This document shows, piece by piece, positions 28,333-37,725 of a stretch of 64,000 nucleotides of DNA. The DNA lies in assembly GCF_902506495.1 (NCBI RefSeq), contig NZ_LR733265.1, positions 312,098 through 376,097 on the forward strand, given 5' to 3'. The DNA is from Pseudomonas sp. 8O (GTDB lineage: Bacteria > Pseudomonadota > Gammaproteobacteria > Pseudomonadales > Pseudomonadaceae). The stretch's first letter is position 1, and the number at the start of each line of letters is the position of its first letter. The notes below the pieces were generated by a model. The model was given only the letters and a program-made list of their open reading frames with translations. It was not told the origin of the DNA and did no database searches. The translations under genes and the position numbers were made by a program.

Positions 28333-30402
28333 TCATTCGTCGCCGGCCGAGAAGTCGTAGTCCATCGACTGGCTCGGACCCTGCAGGTAATAACCCTGAA
28401 TGAAGTTGACTCCGGCCTGCCACAGCGTGGCCAGTACGCTGGCACTTTCGACGAAGGGCACGATGGTCAGCTTGGCCTGTGCATGCAAGCTGCTGAGCAG
28501 GGTTTTCAGCGCTTCCTGATTCTCTGCATTGCTCAGATCCTGGGAGAACGAGCCATCGACTTTGACGAAGTCCACTTGCAGGTGCTTGAGCGTGTTGAAC
28601 GGGTTCAGCGCGCAGCCGAACTGGCTCAAGGCCACCTTGCAATGCAGCTCCGCCAGGCCTTGGGTCAGCGCCTTGGCCTGCTTCAGGTAGGCAATGGCAT
28701 CGGGCTCGCTGAACTGGAACACCAGTGAGTCCGATGGCAGGCGTGCTGCCTTGAGTGCCACGCTGAGCCAGGGCAGCAGCGTCTGGTCCTGCAGGCTGGC
28801 GCTGGACAGGTGTACGAACAGTCGCGTGTTATGGCCTCTGGAGCGGTGGTCTGCCAGTAGCTTGATCGAGTTGAGGATCACCCAGCGGTCGATCTTCTCG
28901 CCGAGGCCGGCATCCTTGGCGGCGGCAAGGAAATCGAGCGGCGGCACCTCCGTACCCTGAGGATTGAGCAGGCGCAGCAGCACTTCGTAATGTTCGTGGG
29001 CATCGCCACGCAGGCTGATGATCGGCTGGAACAGCAGCCGGAAGCTGTTGTTCTCCAGCGCCTGCTGCACCATCGCCAGCAGGCTGCCGCGGTTGGCCGC
29101 TGCGGCGAGCTCATCGGCCGGGTTGAATACTTTGATGGCATTGCCGTCACTGAGCTCGTCGGCACAGCGGTGCGCGCGATCGATGACTTCCTGCGCCTTG
29201 GCGGTTTTCTCGCTAAGGCCGGCGACACCGATCGACAGCGTGGTCTGGGCGGTGCGGCCGCTGACATCGAACAGGTGGGCTTCGACCTTCTTCAGCAGGG
29301 GCACCAGGCTGGCTTGGCACTGCTCGGGCGACTGGCCCGGGAGCAGGGCAGCGAACACGTCGTCACCGAAGCGGGCCAGCTGGGTCTCCGCCGGGAAATG
29401 TGCGCGCAGCAGGCCGGCCAGGTCGGTCAGCAGCAGGTCGATGCCGGCCAGGCCGATCTCGCCCTGCATGCTGGCGTAACGATCAACACGGATATAGGCC
29501 AGAGTCGAGGGCTGACCGGTGTTGACGGCGCGCTCGGCAGCGTTGTCCATCAGCTCGAGGAAGTGGTTGCGGTTAAACAGGCCGGTGACCAGATCCTGGC
29601 TGCTGATCTCGCGCAGTTTCTCTTCCAGTTCGGCATTGGAGGTTTCCGCGCGGATCACCACCTGAATGCACGGCTCGCCATCATAGGTGGCGGGGGAGAA
29701 GGTCATTTGTGCGGCGAAGCTGCTGCCATCGGCACGTACGCCCTGGCAATTGAGCTCGGCATTGCCTTCGGCGCTCTGGTAGTTCTTCAGGAAATCCTTG
29801 AACGCAGCGTGATCGGCACTGGCGATCAGGTCGATCATCGGCATGCCTTCCAGCTCTTCACCATCCTCGTAGCTGAACAGCTCGAGATAGGCCCGGTTGG
29901 CATAGATGTGCATGCCGTCGTGGACGTAGGTGATGGCGTCTACCGAGCTTTCCAGCAACAGCTGACAGCGTTTCTCCGCTTCGCGCAATGCCACTTCGGC
30001 GGCACGGCGGGCGCGACGTTCCTCGAGGTTGGCCAGCTCGCGCTTGGCTACCAACACCAGGCGTTCGTCTTCGCCTTGCGGCAGGGCGTCTTGCGCGCCG
30101 AACAGCAGGGCTTCGGTGATGATCTCGGAATCGTTTTCCTCGACCAGCTGGATGACGGGGATGTCCTTGGCCTGGCGGCGGATGGCACTGATCGCTTCGC
30201 TCGGGTCGAGATGCTCGCTGCTCGCTGCGCAGATCAGCAGGTCCCAGGTCTGTTGCAGTGTCTCCGTCAGGTCATCGCTGGAAGTCAGACGATGCACGCG
30301 AGTAGCATGCCCGGCGTTGCGGAACAGACTGACTAGGCGCTCAGCTTCGTTCTGCGAGTCTTCGAGAATCAGCAGGCGGATGGTTTTTTTTTCGATGGCC
30401 AT
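28333..30402 (-). CDS. fimX: FimX-type c-di-GMP receptor (REC-PAS-GGDEF-EAL)
   Basis: 689 aa, close to the 691 aa of P. aeruginosa FimX, which controls type IV pilus assembly and twitching. Residues 1-130 are a receiver domain whose phospho-acceptor position reads DLLICAA instead of an Asp, so it cannot be phosphorylated in the usual way. A PAS domain (about 145-265) follows. The GGDEF domain has RFGDDVF in place of GGDEF, and the EAL domain has YEVLLRL in place of EAL, so both enzyme activities should be lost while c-di-GMP binding by the EAL fold may remain. Next to serB and to the PilZ-like gene, the same order as PA4958-PA4960. Confidence 0.9.
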   Translation of the reverse strand: MAIEKKTIRLLILEDSQNEAERLVSLFRNAGHATRVHRLTSSDDLTETLQQTWDLLICAASSEHLDPSEAISAIRRQAKDIPVIQLVEENDSEIITEALLFGAQDALPQGEDERLVLVAKRELANLEERRARRAAEVALREAEKRCQLLLESSVDAITYVHDGMHIYANRAYLELFSYEDGEELEGMPMIDLIASADHAAFKDFLKNYQSAEGNAELNCQGVRADGSSFAAQMTFSPATYDGEPCIQVVIRAETSNAELEEKLREISSQDLVTGLFNRNHFLELMDNAAERAVNTGQPSTLAYIRVDRYASMQGEIGLAGIDLLLTDLAGLLRAHFPAETQLARFGDDVFAALLPGQSPEQCQASLVPLLKKVEAHLFDVSGRTAQTTLSIGVAGLSEKTAKAQEVIDRAHRCADELSDGNAIKVFNPADELAAAANRGSLLAMVQQALENNSFRLLFQPIISLRGDAHEHYEVLLRLLNPQGTEVPPLDFLAAAKDAGLGEKIDRWVILNSIKLLADHRSRGHNTRLFVHLSSASLQDQTLLPWLSVALKAARLPSDSLVFQFSEPDAIAYLKQAKALTQGLAELHCKVALSQFGCALNPFNTLKHLQVDFVKVDGSFSQDLSNAENQEALKTLLSSLHAQAKLTIVPFVESASVLATLWQAGVNFIQGYYLQGPSQSMDYDFSAGDE

Positions 30403-30464
30403 AGAGGGGTCATTACCGCGCCGAACGGACGCGAAAAGGCGACAAATGGTGAGTTCGCCGGAGC

Positions 30465-32267
30465 CTACAGCGACTTCCAGAGCGAGTCAAAATCTTCCTC
30501 CCCTGCAGGCTTCTGGCTTTGCGAGGCTGTGACCGGTGTCCCGGGCGCACCTTCTTCTTCGCCCACGCGGCGATACTCGAATTGGCTGAAGCTGCCGGTG
30601 CTGACCTGCCTGCGGGTGAGCAGGGCGCGGTGTTCTTCACCGTGGTCGTTGATCAGTACCTTGCTGCCCTCCTGGAATGGCAGGCGCGGGGTGATCAGGC
30701 TGGCGGGGCGAGAAATGGCGCTGATTTCCGGTAGCAGCAGGGCGCGCAGGTACTGGCTGTTCTGCTCGGCCTTGCGCAACAACTGCAGGCCACAGGGGCG
30801 CGCGTGCGGTGCTATCAGCTCGATACCCATCTGCGTACCGCCGCCGCGGACCTGACGAATCCAGCGTACGATGGCCACGCTCCAGCCCTGGCTGGGGTTG
30901 TCTTGTACACCCAGCAACTCGCCAGCCTGCAGTTGGCTGGGGACGTCCTTGGGCCAGGACAGGCAATAGCCGCCGGGGCTGTGATTGACGATTGGCAGGG
31001 GGAAGGTCGGGTAACTCTCGCCATTGTTCTCAGGCTGCGCCTGTTCACCAGGGGTTACCTTGGTGTACTGAATCTCTTCGAAGTGGATTTCGTCAGCCGC
31101 ATTGCGCTGGGCATCGAAGGCGTTCGACCAGACATCAGGCTCGCCCGTGGACGGCTTGAATACCGCAGCGCCCAGCTCGACCGGACGTTTGAGTACTTCG
31201 GCGAACGAGCAGCATCCGGAGAGGAAGAAATGCAACGCGGTCATGCCGATGCACAGGGTCAGGCTGCCTTGCCCAGGTGTTCGCTGGAAGGTGCGCTCGG
31301 CGATGTCGCCCCAGGCTGCGGCAACATGCTGCAGCAAGTCGAGGGTGATGCCCTCTGGAATCATCAGGCGCGATTTGTTGCGCTCGTCTTCGGGGAGTTC
31401 CAGGTATTCCTTGATGGCATCGACCAGCGGCTGCGTGTCGATACCCAGCAGGTGGTGCAATTCGCTGCTCTGATACAACGACTTGTAGCGCGGCGGGCCA
31501 TCGATCTGCGGCGCCAGTACGAACAGGCTGTCGGCATGGTCGCCTGGCTGCAGCTTGACCAGCGCGCTCCAGGGTTCCAGCGCTTCTGCCAGACGTGCGA
31601 TGCCGTTCTGACGCATCTGGTTGGTGCGCGCACAGCCCAGCAGCAGCGCGGTCACGTAAGTCTGCTCGGTGCTCAGGCCCTGAGTATGGCGTGCCAGCGG
31701 GTCGCGAATGACCTGGCGCTGCAGGCGCTGCTCGCAGGCAATCTGATAGAGCTGGTGCAGCTCCAGCCAGAGCCCTTCCGGAACCGGGCAGTAAAGCTGA
31801 CTGGCACGAATCAGCGGACTGCACAGGCTGTGGCTAGCGCGCTGCAGGGAGACGGCGAGCAACTGGTCGCGATCCTTGCCGCTGCGGGCGATCACGCGGG
31901 AAATGATCAGCTTGTAGCCGACGGCCAGGTGGTTCTGCAGCGCCTGGCACAGGTTGGCCACCTTGCGCGGGCGCTCGTCGAGAACGATGGCCTGGTTGAG
32001 AAAGTGACGCTCCAGGTGTTGGCAGACGAAGCTTACTTCCGGGCGCAGCAGTTCGAGCAACTGCAGGCGATTTTCCGAAGGGGTGAGGAATTGATTGAGT
32101 TCCACCAGGCTCTGATACAACTGACGTGCAGTTTCACCGATGTTCGCCTTGGGCAGGCCTGCGATCCAGCGTTTCAGATCGCGGGGACTGCCGTCGCAGA
32201 AGCTCAGACTCTGCTTGCTCGGCGTGGGAACGCGCAACAGTTGAAGGTGGGTACTCTGTCTATCCAT
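30465..32267 (-). CDS. Conserved protein with C-terminal PilZ-like segment
   Basis: 600 aa, soluble, alpha-helical N-terminal about 400 residues of unknown function, upstream of fimX in the same direction with a 62-bp gap. The C-terminal part contains IVNHSPGGYCLSW, matching the [D/N]xSxxG signature of PilZ c-di-GMP receptors, then beta-strands ending in GTQMGIELI; the partner RxxxR motif is not visible, so binding is uncertain. The ATG at 32267 follows a TTG and has only a weak ribosome-binding site. Homologues in Pseudomonas keep this position next to fimX, which suggests a role in pilus or c-di-GMP signalling. Confidence 0.65.
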   Translation of the reverse strand: MDRQSTHLQLLRVPTPSKQSLSFCDGSPRDLKRWIAGLPKANIGETARQLYQSLVELNQFLTPSENRLQLLELLRPEVSFVCQHLERHFLNQAIVLDERPRKVANLCQALQNHLAVGYKLIISRVIARSGKDRDQLLAVSLQRASHSLCSPLIRASQLYCPVPEGLWLELHQLYQIACEQRLQRQVIRDPLARHTQGLSTEQTYVTALLLGCARTNQMRQNGIARLAEALEPWSALVKLQPGDHADSLFVLAPQIDGPPRYKSLYQSSELHHLLGIDTQPLVDAIKEYLELPEDERNKSRLMIPEGITLDLLQHVAAAWGDIAERTFQRTPGQGSLTLCIGMTALHFFLSGCCSFAEVLKRPVELGAAVFKPSTGEPDVWSNAFDAQRNAADEIHFEEIQYTKVTPGEQAQPENNGESYPTFPLPIVNHSPGGYCLSWPKDVPSQLQAGELLGVQDNPSQGWSVAIVRWIRQVRGGGTQMGIELIAPHARPCGLQLLRKAEQNSQYLRALLLPEISAISRPASLITPRLPFQEGSKVLINDHGEEHRALLTRRQVSTGSFSQFEYRRVGEEEGAPGTPVTASQSQKPAGEEDFDSLWKSL

Positions 32268-32350
32268 CAAACTCGGATACTCCGGCCACGCAATGCCAAG
32301 CGGCTCTAGTAATAGTCTTTCGAACTCTAGCAGTATCTGTCTGCGCTGGC

Positions 32351-32375
32351 AGCCCGTCCGCGTGGACGGGCTACC
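32351..32375. repeat. AGCCCGTCC/GGACGGGCT palindrome ending in CTAC
   Basis: Nine-bp perfect arms around GCGT (32351-32372), followed by AC. It sits in the 167-bp spacer between psd and the PilZ-like gene, which otherwise shows no gene. It could act as a hairpin terminator for psd, though without a T-tract. Confidence 0.45.
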
Positions 32376-32434
32376 TCGTCAGAGTACGGATCTATGACCG
32401 AACGGTCGAGATGCGGGTTCCTTTTCTCAGCGGC

Positions 32435-33295
32435 TCAGTTCTGAGCGGTGCCCATCAGCTGGCCCATGCGCACCGCGCTGCCAGCGTCCAGCTCCTGGGC
32501 CCATTGCACCTGATTCGGGCCGAACAGGACGATGGCCGTGGAGCCCAGTTTGAAACGGCCCATTTCTGCGCCCTTGGCCAGTTCGATCGGCCCGCGCGCT
32601 TGCGCGTCATAGCGGGTGCTCTTGAGCTCGCGCTTGGGCGGCGTGACCAGGCCAGCCCATACCGTCTCGACGCTGGCAACGATCATCGCGCCCACCAGTA
32701 CAACTGCCATCGGTCCGCGCTCGGTGTCGAACAGGCAGACCACGCGCTCGTTGCGGGCAAACAGTTCCGGCACATTTTCCGCTGTGGTCTGGTTGACCGA
32801 GAACAGGCGGCCCGGCACGTAGACCATTTCTTTCAGTGTGCCGCCCAGCGGCATATGGACGCGGTGGTAATCCTTAGGCGAGAGGTACACGGTGGCGAAC
32901 TGGCCGCCCATGAACGGCGCGGCGCGTTCGGCGTCGCCGCCAAGGAGTTCGACAGCGCTGAAGCTGTGGCCCTTGGCCTGGAAGATACGACCGTGCTCGA
33001 TGGCGCCGAGTTGGCTGATCGCTCCGTCGGCCGGGCTGAGAATGGCGCCGGGGGCTTCATCCAGCGGGCGCGCGCCGTCTTTCAGGGCGCGGGTGAAGAA
33101 CGCGTTGAAATGTTCGTAAGCACGCAGGTCCTCGACTTGTGCTTCGCTCATGTTGACCTGGTATTGCTTGGCGAACCACGAGATCAGCGGATTCTTCAGC
33201 CAGCCGATATGACATTCGGCAACGCAGCCGATCAGGCGCGACAGCAGGTGATGGGGCAGCAGGTACTGGCTGAGGATAAAAAGACGTTGTTTCAT
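32435..33295 (-). CDS. psd: Phosphatidylserine decarboxylase proenzyme
   Basis: Inner-membrane-associated enzyme that makes phosphatidylethanolamine. Length is 286 aa from the ATG at 33295. The self-cleavage motif LGST is at residues 250-253; cleavage before Ser252 would produce the pyruvoyl cofactor and the small alpha subunit. The conserved DYHRVHMP and SPADG segments (catalytic His and Asp) are present. It lies directly downstream of rhdA on the same strand, as psd (PA4957) and rhdA (PA4956) do in P. aeruginosa. Confidence 0.95.
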   Translation of the reverse strand: MKQRLFILSQYLLPHHLLSRLIGCVAECHIGWLKNPLISWFAKQYQVNMSEAQVEDLRAYEHFNAFFTRALKDGARPLDEAPGAILSPADGAISQLGAIEHGRIFQAKGHSFSAVELLGGDAERAAPFMGGQFATVYLSPKDYHRVHMPLGGTLKEMVYVPGRLFSVNQTTAENVPELFARNERVVCLFDTERGPMAVVLVGAMIVASVETVWAGLVTPPKRELKSTRYDAQARGPIELAKGAEMGRFKLGSTAIVLFGPNQVQWAQELDAGSAVRMGQLMGTAQN

Positions 33296-33365
33296 CGTGT
33301 TTCCTTGAAGGTTCTGAACCGGCACTGGCGTGACCAGACCGGGTGCAACTGAATGGTCGACGGAC

Positions 33366-34181
33366 TCAGCGTTCGATGGGTGTGTCGGGCAGGTTGCCCC
33401 ACTCGGACCAGGAGCCGGCATAGGCCTTCACGCGTGGATAGCCGAGCGCCTTGGCGACCACGTAGCTGAAGCCGGAGCGGCGGTGCGTCTGGCAGTGAGT
33501 GATCACTTCCTTGTCGGGCGTGATGCCCAGGCCTTGCAGGACGTCGGCGATATCCGTGCGGATGCGCATGCCGCGTTGTGGGTCCATGCCGGCAGTCCAT
33601 TCGAAATGGGTGGCGCCGGGGATATGTCCGCCACGCGCGGAACTCAGTTTTTCGCCACGGTATTCGTCCGCTCCGCGCACGTCCCAGATGGCCAGGTCGG
33701 TAGCATCCAGGCGTGATTGCAGGTACTCGCGGGTGGCGGTGGGGGCATCGCTCAGCGTCAGTGCCACCTCGGTGCGGGTCACTGCGGGCTGTTCCTGGCT
33801 CAGTTCGAGGCCATCGCTGATCCAGGCCTGCAGGCCGCCATTGAGGAAGTGGTAACGCTGATGGCCGATCACGTCGAGTAGCCAGATGAAACGACCGGCC
33901 CAAGGCCCGCCCTCATCGTCGTAGACCACATAAACGGCATCCATGCGATGACCGATATCGGCGAACAGCGCTTCGAGCTGCGCTCGCTCGGGTAGCAGGC
34001 CTGGAGCTGGCGGCACGCCCAGTTGTGTGCGCTTGGTATCCACCCAGCGCGCGCCTGGGATGTGGCCGGCGGCGTAGCGCGCTGCGCTGCTCAGATCGAG
34101 CAGGATCAGGTCGGCTGCATCCAGGCGTTCGGCCAGTTGGGCTGGCTCGATCACCAGTGGCAAGTTGTCGAAGGCGGACAT
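33366..34181 (-). CDS. rhdA: Thiosulfate:cyanide sulfurtransferase (rhodanese) RhdA
   Basis: 271 aa, two rhodanese domains. The N-terminal domain is catalytically silent; the C-terminal domain has the active-site loop CQTHRRS with Cys230, the same residue number as in the well-studied A. vinelandii/P. aeruginosa RhdA. The enzyme transfers sulfane sulfur from thiosulfate to cyanide, relevant to cyanide detoxification in pseudomonads. AAGGAGG lies just before the ATG at 34181. Between psd and the HDOD gene. Confidence 0.93.
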   Translation of the reverse strand: MSAFDNLPLVIEPAQLAERLDAADLILLDLSSAARYAAGHIPGARWVDTKRTQLGVPPAPGLLPERAQLEALFADIGHRMDAVYVVYDDEGGPWAGRFIWLLDVIGHQRYHFLNGGLQAWISDGLELSQEQPAVTRTEVALTLSDAPTATREYLQSRLDATDLAIWDVRGADEYRGEKLSSARGGHIPGATHFEWTAGMDPQRGMRIRTDIADVLQGLGITPDKEVITHCQTHRRSGFSYVVAKALGYPRVKAYAGSWSEWGNLPDTPIER

Positions 34182-34231
34182 GACGGCCTCCTTGAATGAA
34201 AAGAGGTCGATTGTAGCGGAAACAGAGCGCT

Positions 34232-35755
34232 TCAGCGCCCGCGCCTGGAAAAGCTGCCCAGCGCGCGCTCGATGCACTGCACGGTCTTGCCGAACGCCTG
34301 CAGGCAGACGTCATTGAGCGGTTGGCCGCCCTGATCGGCCACGACCAGCATCACTACCCGACCGTTATTGGCCACAGAGCGCAGCAGCAGATGCTCGCTG
34401 GGAAAAAGGGCCTTGAGGTTGCCCGGCAGCAGTGCCGAAAACTGCGCCACGTTGCTGGGCATCAGGCGCAGTTGTCCCGGCGTGCTGAGCAGGCGTTTCA
34501 ACACCTGACTTTGTGCCGGGTCGAGGCTGAGGGTGGCCGCGCTGACATTGAGCCCCGCCTGTTGCTGGGTTTGCAGGCGGGTGTGCTGGCGATCGGCAAG
34601 AAGCAGCAGGACGCGCTTCATGCCGCAGGCCTGCAAGGCGTCGCGGGCGCAGGCAGTCAGCTGCGGCACGTTGGCAAACGTGCTGGGTTCGGCAAGCAGG
34701 CGTGCACAGTGCTGACGCCAGGTGGCAAGGTCATCGCGCTTGGGTGGCGCTGCGGCGGCAACGGCTGGTTTCAGGCGATGGGCGTCCCATGGCCAGATCA
34801 GTGCCTGGGCCGGGTGCCACAGCGCGTGATCGTGAATCAGGCGTGCGCTGCTCACGGCGTGCTGGTGCACTTGCTGTTGCAGCTCGCTCAGAGGAATCTG
34901 CAGGTAGAGTCCGGTAAGGCGCTGCCAGCGCAGGCTGTGCGCGGTATCCCAGGCATGGTGAGCGGATACTGCCAGGCCGTTGGCCAGCAGCACGCAGTTG
35001 CTCGGATGGGTGAGCCAGTGGCGCAGGGGGATGTCGGCGTCGAGCATCTGCTGCTGATGCAGCGGGTGTTCGTTGTCGCGTGCGATGTGCAGCGCCCGGA
35101 CCAGCTGGCGCCGATCACGCTCGAGCAGGCGGTAGCCGCGCACGATCCACTCCGGCAGTCGCCAGCGCTCGGCGAGTTTGACGCACAGCTGGATCAAGGT
35201 GACGCCGAGCAACTCTTTCTCTACTGCAGCCGGTCGCTCACCCTTGAGCAATACACGTTGCTCCCAGGCCTCGAACAGCTGCGGATGGGCGCACAGCAAT
35301 GGCCAGATCGGCGCCAGAAACAGCAGGCTGCAGCCGTGCAATTCATTCCACAAGCGCGCCAGGCGCGCGCCGAACAGGCCGCGAGCCTGTTGGCTGGCAT
35401 GCTGACTGATAAGCAAAATCTGCTTGAATGCCAGAGGGATGTCGTTCTCTGGTAGGGCGGGTGCCTGGTTGAGAAGGGCCTCGCAGCGGCTCAGACCCAG
35501 GCGCGACAGCGCGGTTTCGATGCTCTCGGCTGGATCGCTGAGGCTGTTGCTCGATTGGTTTGCCTCGCGCAGCACCTGCAGGGCGAAAGAGGGGCTGGAT
35601 TCTATCGCCTCGGCAATTTCACGCCAGGTTCGGCGGCTGTCTCCCAGGATGCGACGCAGGCGCAAATGCTGCTGCTGCTCGATAGGCAGTGGCAACTTGC
35701 CCAGGTGTTGTACCCAGGCGTCCAGAGTGCGCGGCAGAGACTTTGACGTCGACAT
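34232..35755 (-). CDS. HDOD-domain signalling protein
   Basis: 507 aa, soluble. Residues about 15-250 show the helical HDOD pattern (IAEAIESSPSFALQVLREAN, then SIETALSRLGLSRCEALL), and the C-terminal about 150 residues look GAF-like. HDOD proteins are often linked to c-di-GMP or stress signalling, but their ligand is usually unknown. The ATG at 35755 has a weak ribosome-binding site. It is divergent from motAB, with a sigma-28-type promoter in between on the other strand. Confidence 0.72.
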   Translation of the reverse strand: MSTSKSLPRTLDAWVQHLGKLPLPIEQQQHLRLRRILGDSRRTWREIAEAIESSPSFALQVLREANQSSNSLSDPAESIETALSRLGLSRCEALLNQAPALPENDIPLAFKQILLISQHASQQARGLFGARLARLWNELHGCSLLFLAPIWPLLCAHPQLFEAWEQRVLLKGERPAAVEKELLGVTLIQLCVKLAERWRLPEWIVRGYRLLERDRRQLVRALHIARDNEHPLHQQQMLDADIPLRHWLTHPSNCVLLANGLAVSAHHAWDTAHSLRWQRLTGLYLQIPLSELQQQVHQHAVSSARLIHDHALWHPAQALIWPWDAHRLKPAVAAAAPPKRDDLATWRQHCARLLAEPSTFANVPQLTACARDALQACGMKRVLLLLADRQHTRLQTQQQAGLNVSAATLSLDPAQSQVLKRLLSTPGQLRLMPSNVAQFSALLPGNLKALFPSEHLLLRSVANNGRVVMLVVADQGGQPLNDVCLQAFGKTVQCIERALGSFSRRGR

Positions 35756-35793
35756 ATTGGCTCGAGTCGAACTGGCTTTTGACCATAACTGGC

Positions 35794-35820
35794 TATAGTC
35801 TGGCGTATAAGTTCCGATAA
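35794..35820 (+). promoter_or_regulatory. Sigma-28 (FliA) promoter of motAB
   Basis: TATAGTCT (35794-35801), an 11-bp spacer, then TCCGATAA (35813-35820). The consensus is TAAAGTTT-N11-GCCGATAA, so 6 of 8 and 7 of 8 bases match at the exact spacing. Predicted start about 35827, giving a leader of about 48 nt before motA. Confidence 0.8.
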
Positions 35821-35874
35821 TTAGAAGGGTTGTTTTCAATAACCCATCCACTAGGCTCTGCAAGCATTTATTCC

Positions 35875-36726
35875 ATGGTAAAAATCTTAGGCATCATTGT
35901 CGTCTTTGGCTGTGTGCTCGGCGGGTTCATACTCTCGGGCGGGAAGTTCATGGCATTGATCCACCCCTTCGAGGTTCTGATCATTGGTGGCGCGGCGCTG
36001 GGGGCATTTCTGCAGGCCAACCCGGGCAGCATGTTCATGACGGTGTTCAAGAAATCGCTGAGCATGTTCGGCAGTCGCTTCACCCACGCTTATTACCTCG
36101 AAGTGCTCAGGCTGCTGTACGAGATCCTCAACAAGAGTCGCCGCGAGGGCATGATGGCCATCGAGGCAGACATCGAAGATCCCAGCGCCAGTCCGATCTT
36201 CAGCAAGTATCCCGGTGTGCTCAAGGACGCGCGGATGACCGCGTTCATCTGCGATTACTTGCGCATCATGTCTTCCGGCAACATGGCTCCGCACGAACTG
36301 GAAGGTCTGTTCGATATGGAACTGGCCAGCCTCAAGGAAGAAGTGGAGCACCCGGCTCACGCCGTGGCCAAGGTCGCCGACGGCATGCCGGCCATGGGTA
36401 TCGTCGCGGCCGTGCTGGGTATCGTGATCACCATGTCGATCCTGGCAGAAGCGGATAACGCGCAGATTGGTGAAAAGGTGGGTACTGCTCTGGTCGGCAC
36501 CTTCCTCGGCATTCTCGCTTCGTACGGTTTCTTCGGTCCGTTGTCGAACGCCCTGGAACATGATGCCAAGGAAGAACTGAACCTTTACGAAGCGATCAAG
36601 GCGACCCTGGTCGCTTCTGCCTCGGGTATGCCGCCGACCCTGGCCGTAGAGTTCGGGCGCAAGGTGCTGTATCCGGCACATCGTCCGAGCTTCAGCGAGC
36701 TCGAACAGGCCATGCGCGGCAGCTAA
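35875..36726 (+). CDS. motA: Flagellar motor stator protein MotA
   Basis: Inner-membrane stator subunit, 283 aa, the length of P. aeruginosa MotA (PA4954). Four hydrophobic segments: residues about 1-20 and 30-50, then after a large cytoplasmic loop about 170-190 and 200-220. The loop carries charged residues for contact with FliG. The ATG at 35875 gives the family N-terminus MVKILGIIVVFG; an upstream in-frame start adds unrelated residues. A FliA promoter precedes it and motB follows after 3 bp. Confidence 0.95.
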   Translation: MVKILGIIVVFGCVLGGFILSGGKFMALIHPFEVLIIGGAALGAFLQANPGSMFMTVFKKSLSMFGSRFTHAYYLEVLRLLYEILNKSRREGMMAIEADIEDPSASPIFSKYPGVLKDARMTAFICDYLRIMSSGNMAPHELEGLFDMELASLKEEVEHPAHAVAKVADGMPAMGIVAAVLGIVITMSILAEADNAQIGEKVGTALVGTFLGILASYGFFGPLSNALEHDAKEELNLYEAIKATLVASASGMPPTLAVEFGRKVLYPAHRPSFSELEQAMRGS

Positions 36727-36729
36727 GCC

Positions 36730-37725
36730 ATGGAAAATAACCAACCCATCATCGTCAAGCGGGTCAAGAAGACCGCTGGCGGCCATCATGGCGGTGCCTG
36801 GAAGATCGCTTTTGCCGACTTCGCAACCGCCATGATGGCGTTCTTTCTGGTCATGTGGCTGATGACATCGGCCACTCCGGAGCAGAAGAAAGCCATTTCC
36901 GGCTACTTCCAGGACCCGATCGGTTTCACCGAGAGTGCCAGTCCATACGCCATCGACCTGGGCGGTACGCCTACGCCGGCGCCCGAGCGCACTCTCAACC
37001 CGGACATCTCCGAGACGCCGGAGAGTCAGCCGGATGAGACCGGCGTCAGCACCGATCAGATCGAAACCCTGGCTGAAAAGATGGAGCAGGAGCGTCTGGA
37101 GTTGCTGTTGCAGGAGTTGCAGAACAAGGTCGAGGAGAATCCCGAGCTGCAGCGCTTCAAGGACCAGATACTGTTCGAAATCACTCAGGATGGCTTGCGC
37201 ATCCAGATCATGGACGCCGAGAACCGGCCGATGTTCGCCCTCGGCAGTGCCGACCTTCAGCCCTATTTCGAGGACATCCTGCTGGCCATGGCCGACACCA
37301 TTCGCGCGGTGCCGAACAAGATCAGCATCAGCGGTCACACCGATGCCAAGCCGTTCGTAGGGCGCGGCGATTTCGGCAACTGGGAGCTGTCATCCAATCG
37401 TGCGAATGCCGCGAGGCGCACGCTGGTGGCGGGCGGCTATCCGGACGAGCAGGTGGCGCGGGTGGTCGGCTATGCCTCTTCGGCGCTGTTCGACCGCGAG
37501 GACCCATTCAATCCCGTTAATCGGCGCATCGATATCGTCGTGCTGACCAAGAAGGCGCAGCGCGCCATCGAGGGCGAACAAGGTGGCGATGAAGGCGCTG
37601 CACCTGCACCAGGCGAGGCTCCGGCGGGCGCCGCGAGTGAACCGCTAGCGCCAGAGCAACTGCAGCAGCGCCTGAATATCTTCGAAGAAGGCGCCCTGCA
37701 GTTGGATCAACTGAATACTCAGTAA
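36730..37725 (+). CDS. motB: Flagellar motor stator protein MotB
   Basis: 331 aa. One transmembrane helix after [21 protein letters not shown], containing the proton-pathway Asp (FADF), then a plug/linker region and a C-terminal OmpA-like peptidoglycan-binding domain ([25 protein letters not shown]). It follows motA by 3 bp. Its last 7 bp overlap the 3' end of rsgA on the other strand, so there is no room for an intergenic terminator. Confidence 0.95.
   Translation: MENNQPIIVKRVKKTAGGHHGGAWKIAFADFATAMMAFFLVMWLMTSATPEQKKAISGYFQDPIGFTESASPYAIDLGGTPTPAPERTLNPDISETPESQPDETGVSTDQIETLAEKMEQERLELLLQELQNKVEENPELQRFKDQILFEITQDGLRIQIMDAENRPMFALGSADLQPYFEDILLAMADTIRAVPNKISISGHTDAKPFVGRGDFGNWELSSNRANAARRTLVAGGYPDEQVARVVGYASSALFDREDPFNPVNRRIDIVVLTKKAQRAIEGEQGGDEGAAPAPGEAPAGAASEPLAPEQLQQRLNIFEEGALQLDQLNTQ

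Noticed and set aside
35887..37338. 483-codon open frame antisense to motAB
   Set aside because: His/Gln-rich shadow frame; motA and motB are intact and start from a FliA promoter.
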